Shown: in pieces, positions 42,992 through 51,825 of the stretch
Layout: the number at the start of each line of letters is the position of its first letter
Position numbering within the stretch: the stretch's first letter is position 1
Source: Candidatus Binatia bacterium
GTDB taxonomy: Bacteria > Desulfobacterota > Binatia > Bin18
Assembly: GCA_022826945.1 (NCBI GenBank)
Contig: JAJDTY010000073.1
Location: 248,001 to 312,000, forward strand
DNA length: 64,000 nt
Direction of reading: 5' to 3'
Made by a program: the position numbers and the translations under genes
The notes under the pieces: model-generated
What the model saw: only the letters and a program-made list of their open reading frames with translations
Database searches by the model: none
Told to the model about the DNA's origin: nothing

Positions 42992-43444
42992 ATGATTGAA
43001 GTAAACGGTATTGCGCATATTATTCTGACCGTCAGTCGGTTCAAGGAATGCCGGGCGTTTTATAAAAAGCTCCTGCCGTTTCTTGGCCTCCAACTGGTCT
43101 TTGACGGCGAAGACATGTGCTACCATGTCGGAGCCCGGACGGGTGTTGGCATACAGCGCTGCGCTCCCGAGCACCAAGACGGGCGTTTCGTTCAAACGCG
43201 CACCGGGCTACACCATTTCTGTTTTCGTGCTCGTTCCCGGCAGGATGTCGATCAGGTCTATGAGTTGCTGAAAGAGCTCAACGCGACCGTCGTCACGCCG
43301 CCTCAAGAAGGTTCGTGGGCACCGGGCTACTACTCGGTCTTATTTGAAGACCCGGACGGTATCCGGGTCGAGGTGAATTACGTTCCGGGTAAGGGAGTAT
43401 TGGCCAAAGACGCCGGGTTTAATCCGAGCGGGGACTATCAGTAG
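42992..43444 (+). CDS. VOC/glyoxalase-family metalloprotein
   Basis: A 150-residue vicinal-oxygen-chelate protein. The first module starts GIAHIILTVSRFKECRAFYKKLL with metal-type His, and the second has GLHHFCFRARSRQDVDQVYELL and the terminal Glu in DPDGIRVEVNYVP. Such proteins are glyoxalases, epimerases or small extradiol-type enzymes; the activity cannot be chosen here. It stands alone on the plus strand, and its last seven bases overlap the convergent flavoprotein gene. Confidence 0.9.
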   Translation: MIEVNGIAHIILTVSRFKECRAFYKKLLPFLGLQLVFDGEDMCYHVGARTGVGIQRCAPEHQDGRFVQTRTGLHHFCFRARSRQDVDQVYELLKELNATVVTPPQEGSWAPGYYSVLFEDPDGIRVEVNYVPGKGVLAKDAGFNPSGDYQ

Positions 43445-44850
43445 GTATTTCGAGCGGCTTCCTGTCCCGCAATACGTCCAAATACCGCGCCCCGTAAAAC
43501 CGAGGTCGCACCCATATAATTGTAGTAATACAACTCGCCCATCGGCTCGCCAGCGACGTAGAGGCCAGGAATGGTGCGGCCTGTGGAGTGGATGACTTGG
43601 GCGTGCGGGTTGGATTTGAGGCCACCAAAGGTGAATGTGATGCCTCCGGTCACGGGATAGGCCAGATAGGGCGGCGTGTCGAGCGGCCGGGCCCAGTTAG
43701 TCTTGTTGACGGCCAAGCCGCGCGTCGCCAGACCGTCGAGGGTGAGCGGATCAAATTCCCCAGCTTGGCAGGCGGCGTTGTATTCCTCAATGGTTTGCTC
43801 CATGCGACCGGCCGGAACCTCGATACGTGCGGCCAACTCCCGAATGCTCGACGCTTCAAACGCTTCCTCGTCTGTCCGAATCGCTCGCTTCCAGGATTCC
43901 GGGTCTTCGGCCCGCGGTTTGTTATCAAAGACGTTAAAGGCTACCCCGCTTTTATGCGCCATAATGGCCTTGCTGAATTTCACATAAGTCTGGTCACGAA
44001 AGTCTTCACCTTCATCGAGAAAGCGTTCGCCCTCTTCGTCAATGAAAAGGCCCAGTTGGAAGATATAGATCGCCGTCACCCCACACTCAAAAGGCGTAGA
44101 ACGTGCGTCAAGCACGGCAGAGTGGAAATCCCCCCATTGGCCAGCCGGCATAGCCCCAATGGCCAGGGCCATACGCAGCCCATCGCCGGTATTATACCGG
44201 CTACCTCGCAGAATGAGTCCATCCATATGCCGTCCTAAATATCGGACCCGCATCTCCGGGTTGGCCTCGAAACCGCCACTGGCAATCACGACCCCGCCAC
44301 GAGCTTGAATATCGGTATAGCCCTCGGGTTCGAGCGCACGCACACCAACCACGCGTCCACTCCGGTTAGTGAGGAGAGTTTCAGCCGCGGTCTCATACGC
44401 AACATGCACCCCACCCCGCTCCAGATGCTTGTAGAGGGTGTCGACCAGCTGCCAGCCACCGCCCACAGGCTGACGTCGATAGCCAGCGACATTGGGATAG
44501 CCTTTTTCCCATGCAATCCCCATCTCGGTCAGCCAATCGACCACGTCAGCCGCGTTATCCACCACGACGCGCACCAAGTCTTTATTCGCCCGCCCACGCG
44601 AAACCTGCAGAAAGGCGTTAAAGAAGTCCTCTTTGGTTTGTTGGGTGGGACAGTACTCATCCGCTTCGTGAGGATAGCGGATTTGAGCATCGGCAATGGC
44701 GGAGTTCCCGCCACGTTGCAGCTTGGGAGCCTTTTCGAGCAGGATGACTGCAGCGCCTTCGTTCATCGCGCTGATGGCTGCGGAAAGGCCAGCAATACCG
44801 CCACCTATGACGACGACGTCGCAATCGATTTCAGGGATAGGTTCGGGCAT
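43438..44850 (-). CDS. FAD-dependent oxidoreductase (fumarate reductase/tricarballylate dehydrogenase-like)
   Basis: A 470-residue flavoprotein. It begins with a dinucleotide motif, DVVVIGGGIAGLSAAISA, then LLEKAPKLQRGGNSAIADAQIRY, which resembles tricarballylate dehydrogenase (TcuA) and related enzymes. VVIASGGFEANPEMR and the C-terminal GLYVAGEPMGELYYYNYMG, with SVLRGAVFGRIAG, complete the family pattern. It is the last gene of the ferredoxin-AOR-MoaD operon, about 100 bases after the MoaD-like gene, with a strong palindrome in between. It may be an independent substrate dehydrogenase; a direct link to the AOR is possible but unproven. Confidence 0.88.
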   Translation of the reverse strand: MPEPIPEIDCDVVVIGGGIAGLSAAISAMNEGAAVILLEKAPKLQRGGNSAIADAQIRYPHEADEYCPTQQTKEDFFNAFLQVSRGRANKDLVRVVVDNAADVVDWLTEMGIAWEKGYPNVAGYRRQPVGGGWQLVDTLYKHLERGGVHVAYETAAETLLTNRSGRVVGVRALEPEGYTDIQARGGVVIASGGFEANPEMRVRYLGRHMDGLILRGSRYNTGDGLRMALAIGAMPAGQWGDFHSAVLDARSTPFECGVTAIYIFQLGLFIDEEGERFLDEGEDFRDQTYVKFSKAIMAHKSGVAFNVFDNKPRAEDPESWKRAIRTDEEAFEASSIRELAARIEVPAGRMEQTIEEYNAACQAGEFDPLTLDGLATRGLAVNKTNWARPLDTPPYLAYPVTGGITFTFGGLKSNPHAQVIHSTGRTIPGLYVAGEPMGELYYYNYMGATSVLRGAVFGRIAGQEAARNTY

Positions 44851-44885
44851 ATTCTTTTATTCTTTCTTGCCAGCTGCACAAAAAC

Positions 44886-44913
44886 GTAGGGGCGCAGCAT
44901 GCTGCGCCCCTAT
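44886..44913. repeat. GTAGGGGCG-type palindrome, 24-base perfect core
   Basis: A perfect palindrome with half-site AGGGGCGCAGCA (core 44888-44911), flanked by GT and AT, lies between the MoaD-like and flavoprotein genes. The outer arm GTAGGGGCG is shared with the element at 58585-58631, while the inner arms differ. The GC-rich hairpin could also act as a transcription stop or RNA processing site inside the operon. Confidence 0.8.
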
Positions 44914-44949
44914 CCATCCTGAACTATGGGTCTGATCCCCAGGGATCTT

Positions 44950-45231
44950 CTAGCCTCCGGCAATACCAACCATGAAGGAGACGGTTTCCCCGTCCGCTAG
45001 GGTATCATCAATAAAGAGCCGCCGTCCTGTGGAATCGACAAAGAGCGTGCCGTTGGTATTCAGATCCTGGGTTTTCGGGTCAATGAGCAAGGCCTCCATC
45101 CGCTCTCCATACTTAGTCGTCAGGATCTGTGCCAGTTCAGCCATATGAGGCTGTTCGAGTTGGATGGTCTCACTCGCAATTTGCGTGATTTCTTTAAAAC
45201 GAGCCGTATACTCTGCTTGGACTGTAATCAC
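44950..45231 (-). CDS. MoaD/ThiS-like ubiquitin-fold protein
   Basis: A 93-residue protein that ends in VGIAGG; the terminal Gly-Gly is the adenylation/thiocarboxylation site of MoaD- and ThiS-type sulfur carriers. The start MITVQAEYTARFKEITQ and the central LAQILTTKYGERMEALL fit the beta-grasp fold. The GTG at 45231 has GGAAGGAAGAAG upstream; a TTG at 45252 is an alternative that would begin next to the AOR stop. Placed directly after the aldehyde oxidoreductase gene, it probably supplies sulfur for the tungsten or molybdenum pterin cofactor. Confidence 0.85.
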   Translation of the reverse strand: MITVQAEYTARFKEITQIASETIQLEQPHMAELAQILTTKYGERMEALLIDPKTQDLNTNGTLFVDSTGRRLFIDDTLADGETVSFMVGIAGG

Positions 45232-45252
45232 GGCTTCTTCCTTCCCTCTCAA

Positions 45253-47280
45253 TTAGTCTGGAATACCAGGGTCGTCAGACGCTTTCATCTCAACGTGGAC
45301 CGCACGGCTAGAGCGACTCTCACCGGCAATGGCGTTGTCCGCGGCCAGCACATCAGCAACGTCTTCCATCCCAAGCTCTTCGAGTTTCTTGCGCGTCTGG
45401 AGACCGGTTTCTTTGTCCCAGCCACGCCACTCATAATATTCGTCGAGCACTTGCTCGAACATATCAGCGGCAACACGCCCTTTATTCGGCCCTTCCGGAC
45501 ACGGTTCGTGCATCCAGCGCTCGCAGATCGTGTCGTGTTCACGACGCAGGCCAAGACGGGAGTTGTACGCCTTTTCCAGGTTACAGATTCGCTCACCGTC
45601 GAGCATTCGCTCTTCTTTCGTCCGGTCAATCCCGGTCACTGCCGTATAAGCCTCGCCGTAGTAGCTCTCCGGCGCGTAGCTGAGTGGGTCGAGCAGCCAG
45701 TGGAAGAGGCAGACGCCGTACGAATTAATGAGCGCAACCTGATTTTCGAGCACAGCCGTACAAGCCCCTTTCAGGTCAGGAACAGTCGGGTCACCGGCAA
45801 TTGGCGTCCCAAAATAGGCTTTCGAGAGATCCTTGCGCTGAAATTTCTCGATCAGGCCGATACCCTTCAAATGGTCTGAACCACGCGAGGCCACGGCCAT
45901 ATTGTTCATCCAGGTGGGGAAAGGCCGCATCTCTTCCGTAAAGCTCGCACCACCTTTACCGTAGATGGCATACTTCATGAAGTTCTGGCCCTTTTGTTCC
46001 GAGTAGCGGAGCGCTCCCCAATAGGCCCCGTCCCGAAACAGCCAACCAAACGGATTGGTTTGGTACGATACGTTTTTTACCAGCTCTTCGATATCTTCAA
46101 TATTCCCCCATTCGAGACTCTGGGGCTTACCAAACAATTCTTCCACATCACGATCAGAGATCAGCTCGCGCTGCTTGAGCTCCATGATGAACCCAATTGA
46201 GCAACTGAGGTCTTGGTTGTCGATACCATAATCGTTGGTGATCTTGCCCCAGTGGGCTACTTCAGCCCAATCGCGAATATCCATCGCACCTGCACCGCTG
46301 GCCGTTGTGAGGTATTCGGGATGGCGGAACGTCTCTCCAACAAATTTCTTTGCCCGGTCCGATTCGTGGCCTTCAATCTTATAGCGGCCATCACACGCAA
46401 TGTAGCAGTCAGACGAGCAGACTTCCGAGTATTTATGGTATTTTTTGACCCAATTATCCGACCGTACTTCCTCGCCACGGAACAACGCGCCTTGATTGTT
46501 GCGCCAGAAGTTTCCGCCGATCCTTTGGTACATCTCGACTGCGCCTAGGGTGCCACGCCGTTTGAAACCGTACGCCGCTTCGTTCCCATCCAATTTTTGG
46601 CGGAAGTCGTCCGACCATTCCAAGAGTCCATTCGGATTATCTATTTTGACGCCGCCGTTGCCCTGCACGGCAATGGCTTTCAGGTTCTTAGAACCCATAA
46701 CACCACCGCCACCAGACCGAGCATGAATCCGCCAGCCGTCAGACACCACACCGGCGATGCCAACCTGATTTTCCCCGGCCTGGCCGATGGACAAGGTATG
46801 CGTGGTGGAGGGATAGTCGCCTAATTCCTGCTTGAGCATTTCGTGGGTTTCTTCGCAGCCCTTTCCCCACAGGTGGGTCGCGTCGCAGATAGTGACTTCT
46901 TCGTTGCAAATATGCAGATAGACCGGCTTGGGAGCCTTGCCGGTGACAACGATATAGTCAAAGCCGCTAAAGCGGACCATATAGGGAAACTTGCCGCCTC
47001 CGGCCGAGTCCCCAAAAATTCCGTAGCACGGGCTCTTAAATGTCAGCCGGCCTTTGACCCCAATCCCTGAGCCAACGCCGGCGAGTGGTCCGACGCCGAA
47101 GATGAAGACATTATCCGGGCTGCGCGGGTCACACATGGGGTCATGTTTGAGAAAATGCTCCCACATGAGCCAATCATTAATGCCCGAGCCACCCACCCAA
47201 CGCTCAAACAACGCGTGCGGGATACGCTCTTTTTTGATTATCCCTGTCGTCAGATCAACTCTCAGCAGTCCACCTTCCAT
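45253..47280 (-). CDS. Aldehyde:ferredoxin oxidoreductase family protein (tungsten-type)
   Basis: A 675-residue AOR-family enzyme. The N-terminal domain begins MEGGLLRVDLTTGIIKKE and contains the cofactor-binding FKSPCYGIFGDSAGGGKFP region and RSGGGGVMGSKNLKAI. The Fe-S ligand region reads CSSDCYIAC near residue 290, a C-x3-C-x3-C pattern, whereas classical AORs have C-x2-C-x3-C. A fourth Cys candidate lies in NSYGVCLF. AORs oxidise aldehydes to acids with ferredoxin; they bind W-bis-pterin. The ferredoxin gene is 33 bases upstream and the MoaD-like gene follows. The ATG at 47280 is chosen over a TTG two codons upstream. Confidence 0.92.
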   Translation of the reverse strand: MEGGLLRVDLTTGIIKKERIPHALFERWVGGSGINDWLMWEHFLKHDPMCDPRSPDNVFIFGVGPLAGVGSGIGVKGRLTFKSPCYGIFGDSAGGGKFPYMVRFSGFDYIVVTGKAPKPVYLHICNEEVTICDATHLWGKGCEETHEMLKQELGDYPSTTHTLSIGQAGENQVGIAGVVSDGWRIHARSGGGGVMGSKNLKAIAVQGNGGVKIDNPNGLLEWSDDFRQKLDGNEAAYGFKRRGTLGAVEMYQRIGGNFWRNNQGALFRGEEVRSDNWVKKYHKYSEVCSSDCYIACDGRYKIEGHESDRAKKFVGETFRHPEYLTTASGAGAMDIRDWAEVAHWGKITNDYGIDNQDLSCSIGFIMELKQRELISDRDVEELFGKPQSLEWGNIEDIEELVKNVSYQTNPFGWLFRDGAYWGALRYSEQKGQNFMKYAIYGKGGASFTEEMRPFPTWMNNMAVASRGSDHLKGIGLIEKFQRKDLSKAYFGTPIAGDPTVPDLKGACTAVLENQVALINSYGVCLFHWLLDPLSYAPESYYGEAYTAVTGIDRTKEERMLDGERICNLEKAYNSRLGLRREHDTICERWMHEPCPEGPNKGRVAADMFEQVLDEYYEWRGWDKETGLQTRKKLEELGMEDVADVLAADNAIAGESRSSRAVHVEMKASDDPGIPD

Positions 47281-47313
47281 AATCAAGACCCCTTTGTGGT
47301 TGCAGTGTCGCTC

Positions 47314-47964
47314 CTACGCCGCAGAGCTCACCTTCCCTTTGGATAACATCGCCTGCATGATCCCAACTTCGTCTCGCGCTTCTGGCTTTTGACGTAGAAT
47401 TTGCCCGAACGCTGCTTTTTCCTCATAAAAAAGAACGGGCAGCCGAGGATATTGTTTGCCGGCATTTAACATCTCGGGACGGGTGGAACAGGCTTTCACA
47501 CAAGCCGGGTCCCCGCCGCACAAATCGCACTTGAGCAACTCACCGGTCGGCGCAACAAAGACCGTGTCAAACGGACAGCCGGGAACACATTCCATGCACT
47601 GAATGCATTTGTCCTGGTCAATCACCGCGGCTTGAGTCTCGGGGTCATAATAGAACGCATCCGTCGGACAGACTTCAGCACAAGGAGGCGGATTGGCGCA
47701 GTGATGACAAATGGCCGGCATAAATCCGAAGCCGTCTTTTGAGACGCGCGAGACCTGGGGCGCGTGGTCGATTTTAATACGCGTCCAGACCGGGTTCAGC
47801 TCCCCTTCGGGTGAGTGGATCAGCGAGCACGCCACCTCACACATTTTGCAATCAGTACACAGGTTTTGGAGCGCAAAAAGCTTGGTTGGAACATTCGGGA
47901 CGTCGTCTCCGGGCTGGTACCACACCTCGCCGTTGACGAGTTCTTTTTGTCTGGTTTCCTGCAT
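47314..47964 (-). CDS. Four-cluster [4Fe-4S] ferredoxin-type electron-transfer subunit
   Basis: A 216-residue HycB/DmsB-like protein with cysteine groups CTDCKMCEVAC, CHHCANPPPCAEVCP, CIQCMECVPGCP and CDLCGGDPACVKAC, enough for four [4Fe-4S] clusters. There is no signal peptide. It begins the operon leading to the AOR gene, so it should be its redox partner, as in aerobic or facultative AOR systems where a multi-cluster subunit passes electrons on to a flavoprotein or quinone. The start MQETRQKELVNGEVW is clear. Confidence 0.93.
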   Translation of the reverse strand: MQETRQKELVNGEVWYQPGDDVPNVPTKLFALQNLCTDCKMCEVACSLIHSPEGELNPVWTRIKIDHAPQVSRVSKDGFGFMPAICHHCANPPPCAEVCPTDAFYYDPETQAAVIDQDKCIQCMECVPGCPFDTVFVAPTGELLKCDLCGGDPACVKACSTRPEMLNAGKQYPRLPVLFYEEKAAFGQILRQKPEARDEVGIMQAMLSKGKVSSAA

Positions 47965-48082
47965 AGGAATAAGAGCCCTCCTTACTGAAGCTGCATGCTA
48001 TGCCGGATGACGTTTGCCTGTCAAGCGAAAACCCCGTAAATACATAGCATCGGCCCGAGAGGCCAGTCTGGAAGGGAACAGT

Positions 48083-48364
48083 ATGAAAAAGCGAGAAACC
48101 CTGATTCATCCCACGCTTGGTCGTCTGCCGGCCAGAAAAGTGTTGGAGTGTATCTTCGCCCTCTCCCCCACCGGGAAAATCCTGCATCATCATCTTGAGG
48201 AAGTCCGCACGAGTGAGAGCGGTGGCGAAACGGACGGCGAGATTGAGTACACAATGACAGGCGCACCGCCGGCAGCCGGACGAGAACGCTGTCGCGTCAT
48301 TCCGCCCTTTGTCCGAGAATTCGACCCACCGGAATTTCCGACTCTACAGGAGTCTCGTTTATGA
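48083..48364 (+). CDS. 93-residue hypothetical protein upstream of rhodanese
   Basis: A small protein, MKKRETLIHPTLGRLPARKV at the start, with SPTGKILHHHLEEVRTSE in the middle and a Pro-rich C-terminus (PPFVREFDPPEFPTL). The ATG at 48083 has GGAAGGGAAC upstream; the frame is open earlier without support. Its stop overlaps the rhodanese start by four bases (ATGA), so the two proteins are made together. I recognise no family; three consecutive His residues might bind metal. Confidence 0.6.
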   Translation: MKKRETLIHPTLGRLPARKVLECIFALSPTGKILHHHLEEVRTSESGGETDGEIEYTMTGAPPAAGRERCRVIPPFVREFDPPEFPTLQESRL

Positions 48365-48795
48365 GTGTCACCCCCCAAGAAGCGTTTGAGCGCATGCAGA
48401 ACGACTCCGCTGCGACGTATGTTGATGTTCGGACCGTGGCCGAGTTCGCCACCGGCCATCCCAAAGGAAAAATTATCAACGTCCCGATTGTCTTCTTTCA
48501 TCCGACCACGAATGAGACCTTCCAAAACGAAAGTTTTGATCTGGTCATGGAAGAGGTGTGTCCCAAAGAGACCCCGTTGATCGTCGGCTGTGAGAAAGGT
48601 CCTCGGGCAAAGCAGGCGGTCGAGCGTCTTACTGCAGCAGGCTATCAAAACGTGCACTTGATGGAAGCGGGTCACGCCGGCTGGAAATCCGTCGGCCTGC
48701 CGGTCACGACCGATAACAGAGACGGGATCAGCTACGTTTCTCTCCTCACCCCGGCTAAACGGAAGCAGAAAAAGAAGAAAAAAGCCAAGCATTAG
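48361..48795 (+). CDS. Rhodanese-like sulfurtransferase
   Basis: A 144-residue single-domain rhodanese. It begins MSVTPQEAFERMQN, has the typical YVDVRTVAEFATGHPKGKIINVPI, and the catalytic Cys in LIVGCEKGPRAKQAVERL, followed by the end block VHLMEAGHAGWKSVGLPV. The C-terminal tail is very basic (AKRKQKKKKKAKH). Rhodaneses move sulfane sulfur. The gene lies divergently, about 120 bases, from the ferredoxin/AOR/MoaD operon, so a shared role in sulfur or cofactor supply is possible. Confidence 0.92.
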   Translation: MSVTPQEAFERMQNDSAATYVDVRTVAEFATGHPKGKIINVPIVFFHPTTNETFQNESFDLVMEEVCPKETPLIVGCEKGPRAKQAVERLTAAGYQNVHLMEAGHAGWKSVGLPVTTDNRDGISYVSLLTPAKRKQKKKKKAKH

Positions 48796-48833
48796 GGGTG
48801 GCGGCATCATATCGCAGCCCCCCGAAACTGAAG

Positions 48834-49997
48834 ATGCTTCACCCTCGGCTGACGCCCCTCCTCTCCTGCCTGCTCGTCTGCCTCCGTGTCATATTCATGC
48901 CTCTACCAATAGCGGCAGAGCCTGTACAAGATGACTACCGTTCCATCATTGCGCGTCAGGAGGGAGAAGTACTCCGCTTCCTGCGGGCCTTTGAGCGTGT
49001 ACAGGAGCAGCTCCACCCGGCAAAATTCACCCAACTCCAGGCCGATCTCAACCAGACGATTGGCGAGCTGTTTGTGCGCCTCCGATCTGAATTGAACGAG
49101 CTCAAGCCACCCCCGGAGCGACAGGCTTTCCACCGGACCTGGCTTGAGGCCGTTGGCCTACTGGATACGACCCATGGAATTTTTGCACGGAGCGATCAGG
49201 CCGGCTTTATCGGGGCGTTTATGCAGAGCCGCTCGGCCTTCACTCGGGCGCGCTATCTTTTGTACGAAATCCGCTTGGACACGCCCGTGCTCCACCCCTA
49301 CTGGGTTCTGCCGGAGGCGGTGGCGCATCTCCCCAAACTGGAAAAGCGTGTCCCCGCCCAGCAGCATCGGGTCGGTATTGCCCATCACCCCCCGTCGAGC
49401 AATCACGGAGCCTACTCTCTCTATGTGCCGGAGCATTATACCCCCCAACGCCACTGGCCGTTGATTATCGCCCTGCACGGCGCTGGCGGGGCGAATGATG
49501 AGTATCTGCTCACCTGGCTGCGGCCGGCCAAGAGCAAAGGCTATATTGTCCTTGCGCCCAAATCGCTCGGTCTGACCTGGGCGATTGAGAAGCCGGAACC
49601 GGACATCGCGTCCGTCACCTCCACACTCATGGCTCTGCGCGGACGCTACGCCATCGATCCCGACCGGATTCTTGTCACCGGCTTGTCGGACGGCGGGACG
49701 TTCTCGTATGCGCTAGGCGCCAGCCGGCCCAACCTCTTTGGTGCCGTCGCTCCGGTTGCCGGAGTCTTGCCGCCCTGGCTGGATATGCAAAAGGCCGTCA
49801 CCCTGCCCTTTCTGATTATCCACGGCAGTCAGGATTTTATTTTTCCTGTGGCGGTTGCCCGCCTGGCCCACGCCACACTTGTCGAAAACGGTCTCAAAGA
49901 AGTGACATTTACAGAGCTGCCGGAGTGGGGTCACGCTTATACCTACTCGATTAACGAAACCTATGTTCTGCCTTGGTTTGAGCGCTTGTTTGAATGA
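48834..49997 (+). CDS. Exported alpha/beta-hydrolase (esterase/depolymerase-like)
   Basis: A 387-residue protein. It has a signal peptide of about 30 residues (LLSCLLVCLRVIFMPLPIAA), then a helical N-terminal region of about 120 residues. An alpha/beta-hydrolase domain starts at SLYVPEHYTPQRHWPLIIALHGAGG. The nucleophile Ser lies in VTGLSDGGTFSYA and the catalytic His in LPEWGHAYTYS, with an acidic residue in HGSQDFIFPV. It resembles bacterial polyhydroxyalkanoate-depolymerase/feruloyl-esterase-type carboxylesterases. The ATG at 48834 is chosen because the signal peptide starts there. The substrate is unknown. Confidence 0.85.
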   Translation: MLHPRLTPLLSCLLVCLRVIFMPLPIAAEPVQDDYRSIIARQEGEVLRFLRAFERVQEQLHPAKFTQLQADLNQTIGELFVRLRSELNELKPPPERQAFHRTWLEAVGLLDTTHGIFARSDQAGFIGAFMQSRSAFTRARYLLYEIRLDTPVLHPYWVLPEAVAHLPKLEKRVPAQQHRVGIAHHPPSSNHGAYSLYVPEHYTPQRHWPLIIALHGAGGANDEYLLTWLRPAKSKGYIVLAPKSLGLTWAIEKPEPDIASVTSTLMALRGRYAIDPDRILVTGLSDGGTFSYALGASRPNLFGAVAPVAGVLPPWLDMQKAVTLPFLIIHGSQDFIFPVAVARLAHATLVENGLKEVTFTELPEWGHAYTYSINETYVLPWFERLFE

Positions 49998-50111
49998 ATG
50001 CGCGCCGGCGTGGTCTCGGGCTGATCCAGGTCGTACCCGTTTCTACTTGCAAACTCCCAAGCCCCGTGAAAGGTTGAGCACTTAGCGTTCTGAGCCAATG
50101 AGGAGAGTTGA

Positions 50112-51416
50112 ATGAGTACGCGTATGGATGCTGCCCTGCCTGTTCAACCAACCGAGCGTGTGAACATTTCGTTGAAGAAAGACTTCGACGCCGGCGTGCA
50201 TCGCTGGCACGAGAAATATCCAAAACTCGGCACCGGGCCGGTCTCTGTCGAACCCCTAGTTTCCAAGCAGTGGTTTGAGGCTGAGCGCGAATATATTTAC
50301 AAAAAGTGCTGGCTGCACGTCGGAACGGTGGACGCCATTCCCAACCCCGGCGACTATTTCGTCCATGAGATCGCCATTGCCAAGGCATCCATTGTTCTCA
50401 TTCGGGGCAAAGATAATGTTGTTCGTGGTTTCTATAACGTCTGCCGCCATCGAGGCAACAAACTGGTCTGGGACTATAAAGGCTCAAGCTCGTGCTATTT
50501 GAGTTGCAAGTTTCATGGCTGGGTCTACGACGCCGAAGGCTCCCTCAGAGACGTGCCCGACGGCGAGCGCTTTTATGAGAATCTTGAGGGCAAGGCCAAC
50601 CTCATTCCGGTGCATACTGCTGTGTGGGAGGGCTTTATCTTTGTGAATCTCGCCCCCCATCCGACCGAGACTTTGGAAGAATATCTGGGAGAAGCCGGCC
50701 AGCGCATGAAGGACTTTCCGTTTCAGCGCGTCCCGCTCCAGTTTCATTATCAGTCCTATCAGCGCGCCAATTGGAAGTTGATGCTGGACGCGCAGTCCGA
50801 AATCTATCACGTGCGCTATCTGCACAGTTACTCCTGGCCGGATGTCTTTACCCGCCCGGACAACCCCTACGGCCATGCCTATGCACTGGACCTGTACGAC
50901 CGCCATCGCGTCGGCAACTGGCCGGGCAATAAGTATTTTCAGCCCAAAGATGTTGAGGGCCTGGCGCTCGGCAAATCGGCCGCCATTACCTCCAGAGACA
51001 ACGATTTCGTTCTGCCCACCGGTCAGGGCATCAATGTCACCAACGCGGACGATTGGGGCTTTGATATTGTCCACGTTTTTCCAAATCTCAACATCCTCAT
51101 TCTGCCCGGCGTGTGGCATACCCATCAGTTCTGGCCCATCTCGGAAAACGAAGCGCTGTGGGAACTCAAGATTCACATGCCGAGCGCCGCAACCCCCAGC
51201 GAGCGATTCGGGCAGGAATACAATAAAATTCTCCTGCGGGACGCTCTGCTTGAAGACGGCGCCACGCATGAACATACCCAGGACGCCCTGGAGACCGGAG
51301 CCATTGAGCAGATTTATTTGCAAGACGAAGAACTCTTTGTCCGGCACTCATACTGGGCCGTAGAGCAGGAGATTCGTGCCAGACGCGATGGCGTCCGCGA
51401 CTCCCTGTTCGATTAG
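50112..51416 (+). CDS. Rieske non-haem iron oxygenase, alpha subunit
   Basis: A 434-residue ring-hydroxylating oxygenase large subunit. The Rieske cluster motif is CRHRGNKL with CKFHGWVYD (about residues 114-142). The mononuclear iron site is in DAQSEIYHVRYLHS near residue 225. The catalytic domain ends with LYLQDEELFVRHSYWAVEQEI. Such enzymes use O2 and electrons from a reductase to dihydroxylate or demethylate aromatic or related substrates. Two small genes follow on the same strand with gaps of 8 and 17 bases. No beta subunit or reductase gene is present here, so the reductase must come from elsewhere. Confidence 0.93.
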   Translation: MSTRMDAALPVQPTERVNISLKKDFDAGVHRWHEKYPKLGTGPVSVEPLVSKQWFEAEREYIYKKCWLHVGTVDAIPNPGDYFVHEIAIAKASIVLIRGKDNVVRGFYNVCRHRGNKLVWDYKGSSSCYLSCKFHGWVYDAEGSLRDVPDGERFYENLEGKANLIPVHTAVWEGFIFVNLAPHPTETLEEYLGEAGQRMKDFPFQRVPLQFHYQSYQRANWKLMLDAQSEIYHVRYLHSYSWPDVFTRPDNPYGHAYALDLYDRHRVGNWPGNKYFQPKDVEGLALGKSAAITSRDNDFVLPTGQGINVTNADDWGFDIVHVFPNLNILILPGVWHTHQFWPISENEALWELKIHMPSAATPSERFGQEYNKILLRDALLEDGATHEHTQDALETGAIEQIYLQDEELFVRHSYWAVEQEIRARRDGVRDSLFD

Positions 51417-51424
51417 GATTGACG

Positions 51425-51808
51425 ATGGCCGACCCGCTCTTGCCCCAGGAATTCGCCGACCTGGAACCGCTGGCCCAAGCCGGCTGGTGCCTGGCGACCG
51501 AACGAGAGCGCACCAAAAAACGACGTACCAGTACAACCGAAGAGCTGCGTGAATTTTACGCCACGGTTCGGCCTCGCCTTGAAGCAGTCTTGGATTATCT
51601 GGATCAATTCTCGGTGGATGATATGCCGACCAAAGAGCAAAGTCTCTTCAACCTGACCCTCAGCATGACCGAAGTGGCGTTTGCCGTGGAAAAATACAAA
51701 GGCAATCCCAGCGGCTTTCAGGCTATTGCAGCCTCACGCTTTGTCCCCGTGCACGATATGCCTTCGGGAGCGGCGGCGAAACCAACATTGTATAAGGGCG
51801 AGGATTAA
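51425..51808 (+). CDS. Small conserved partner protein of the Rieske oxygenase
   Basis: A 127-residue protein, MADPLLPQEFADLEPLAQAG at the start, with a central helical segment (EELREFYATVRPRLEAVLDYLDQF) and SRFVPVHDMPSG near the end. It begins eight bases after the oxygenase stop. The layout of a small acidic protein directly behind a Rieske oxygenase suggests a subunit or accessory factor, but the protein does not look like the usual beta subunit of such enzymes. I cannot name the family with certainty. Confidence 0.7.
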   Translation: MADPLLPQEFADLEPLAQAGWCLATERERTKKRRTSTTEELREFYATVRPRLEAVLDYLDQFSVDDMPTKEQSLFNLTLSMTEVAFAVEKYKGNPSGFQAIAASRFVPVHDMPSGAAAKPTLYKGED

Positions 51809-51825
51809 CTTGCAGGAGTATTCTC

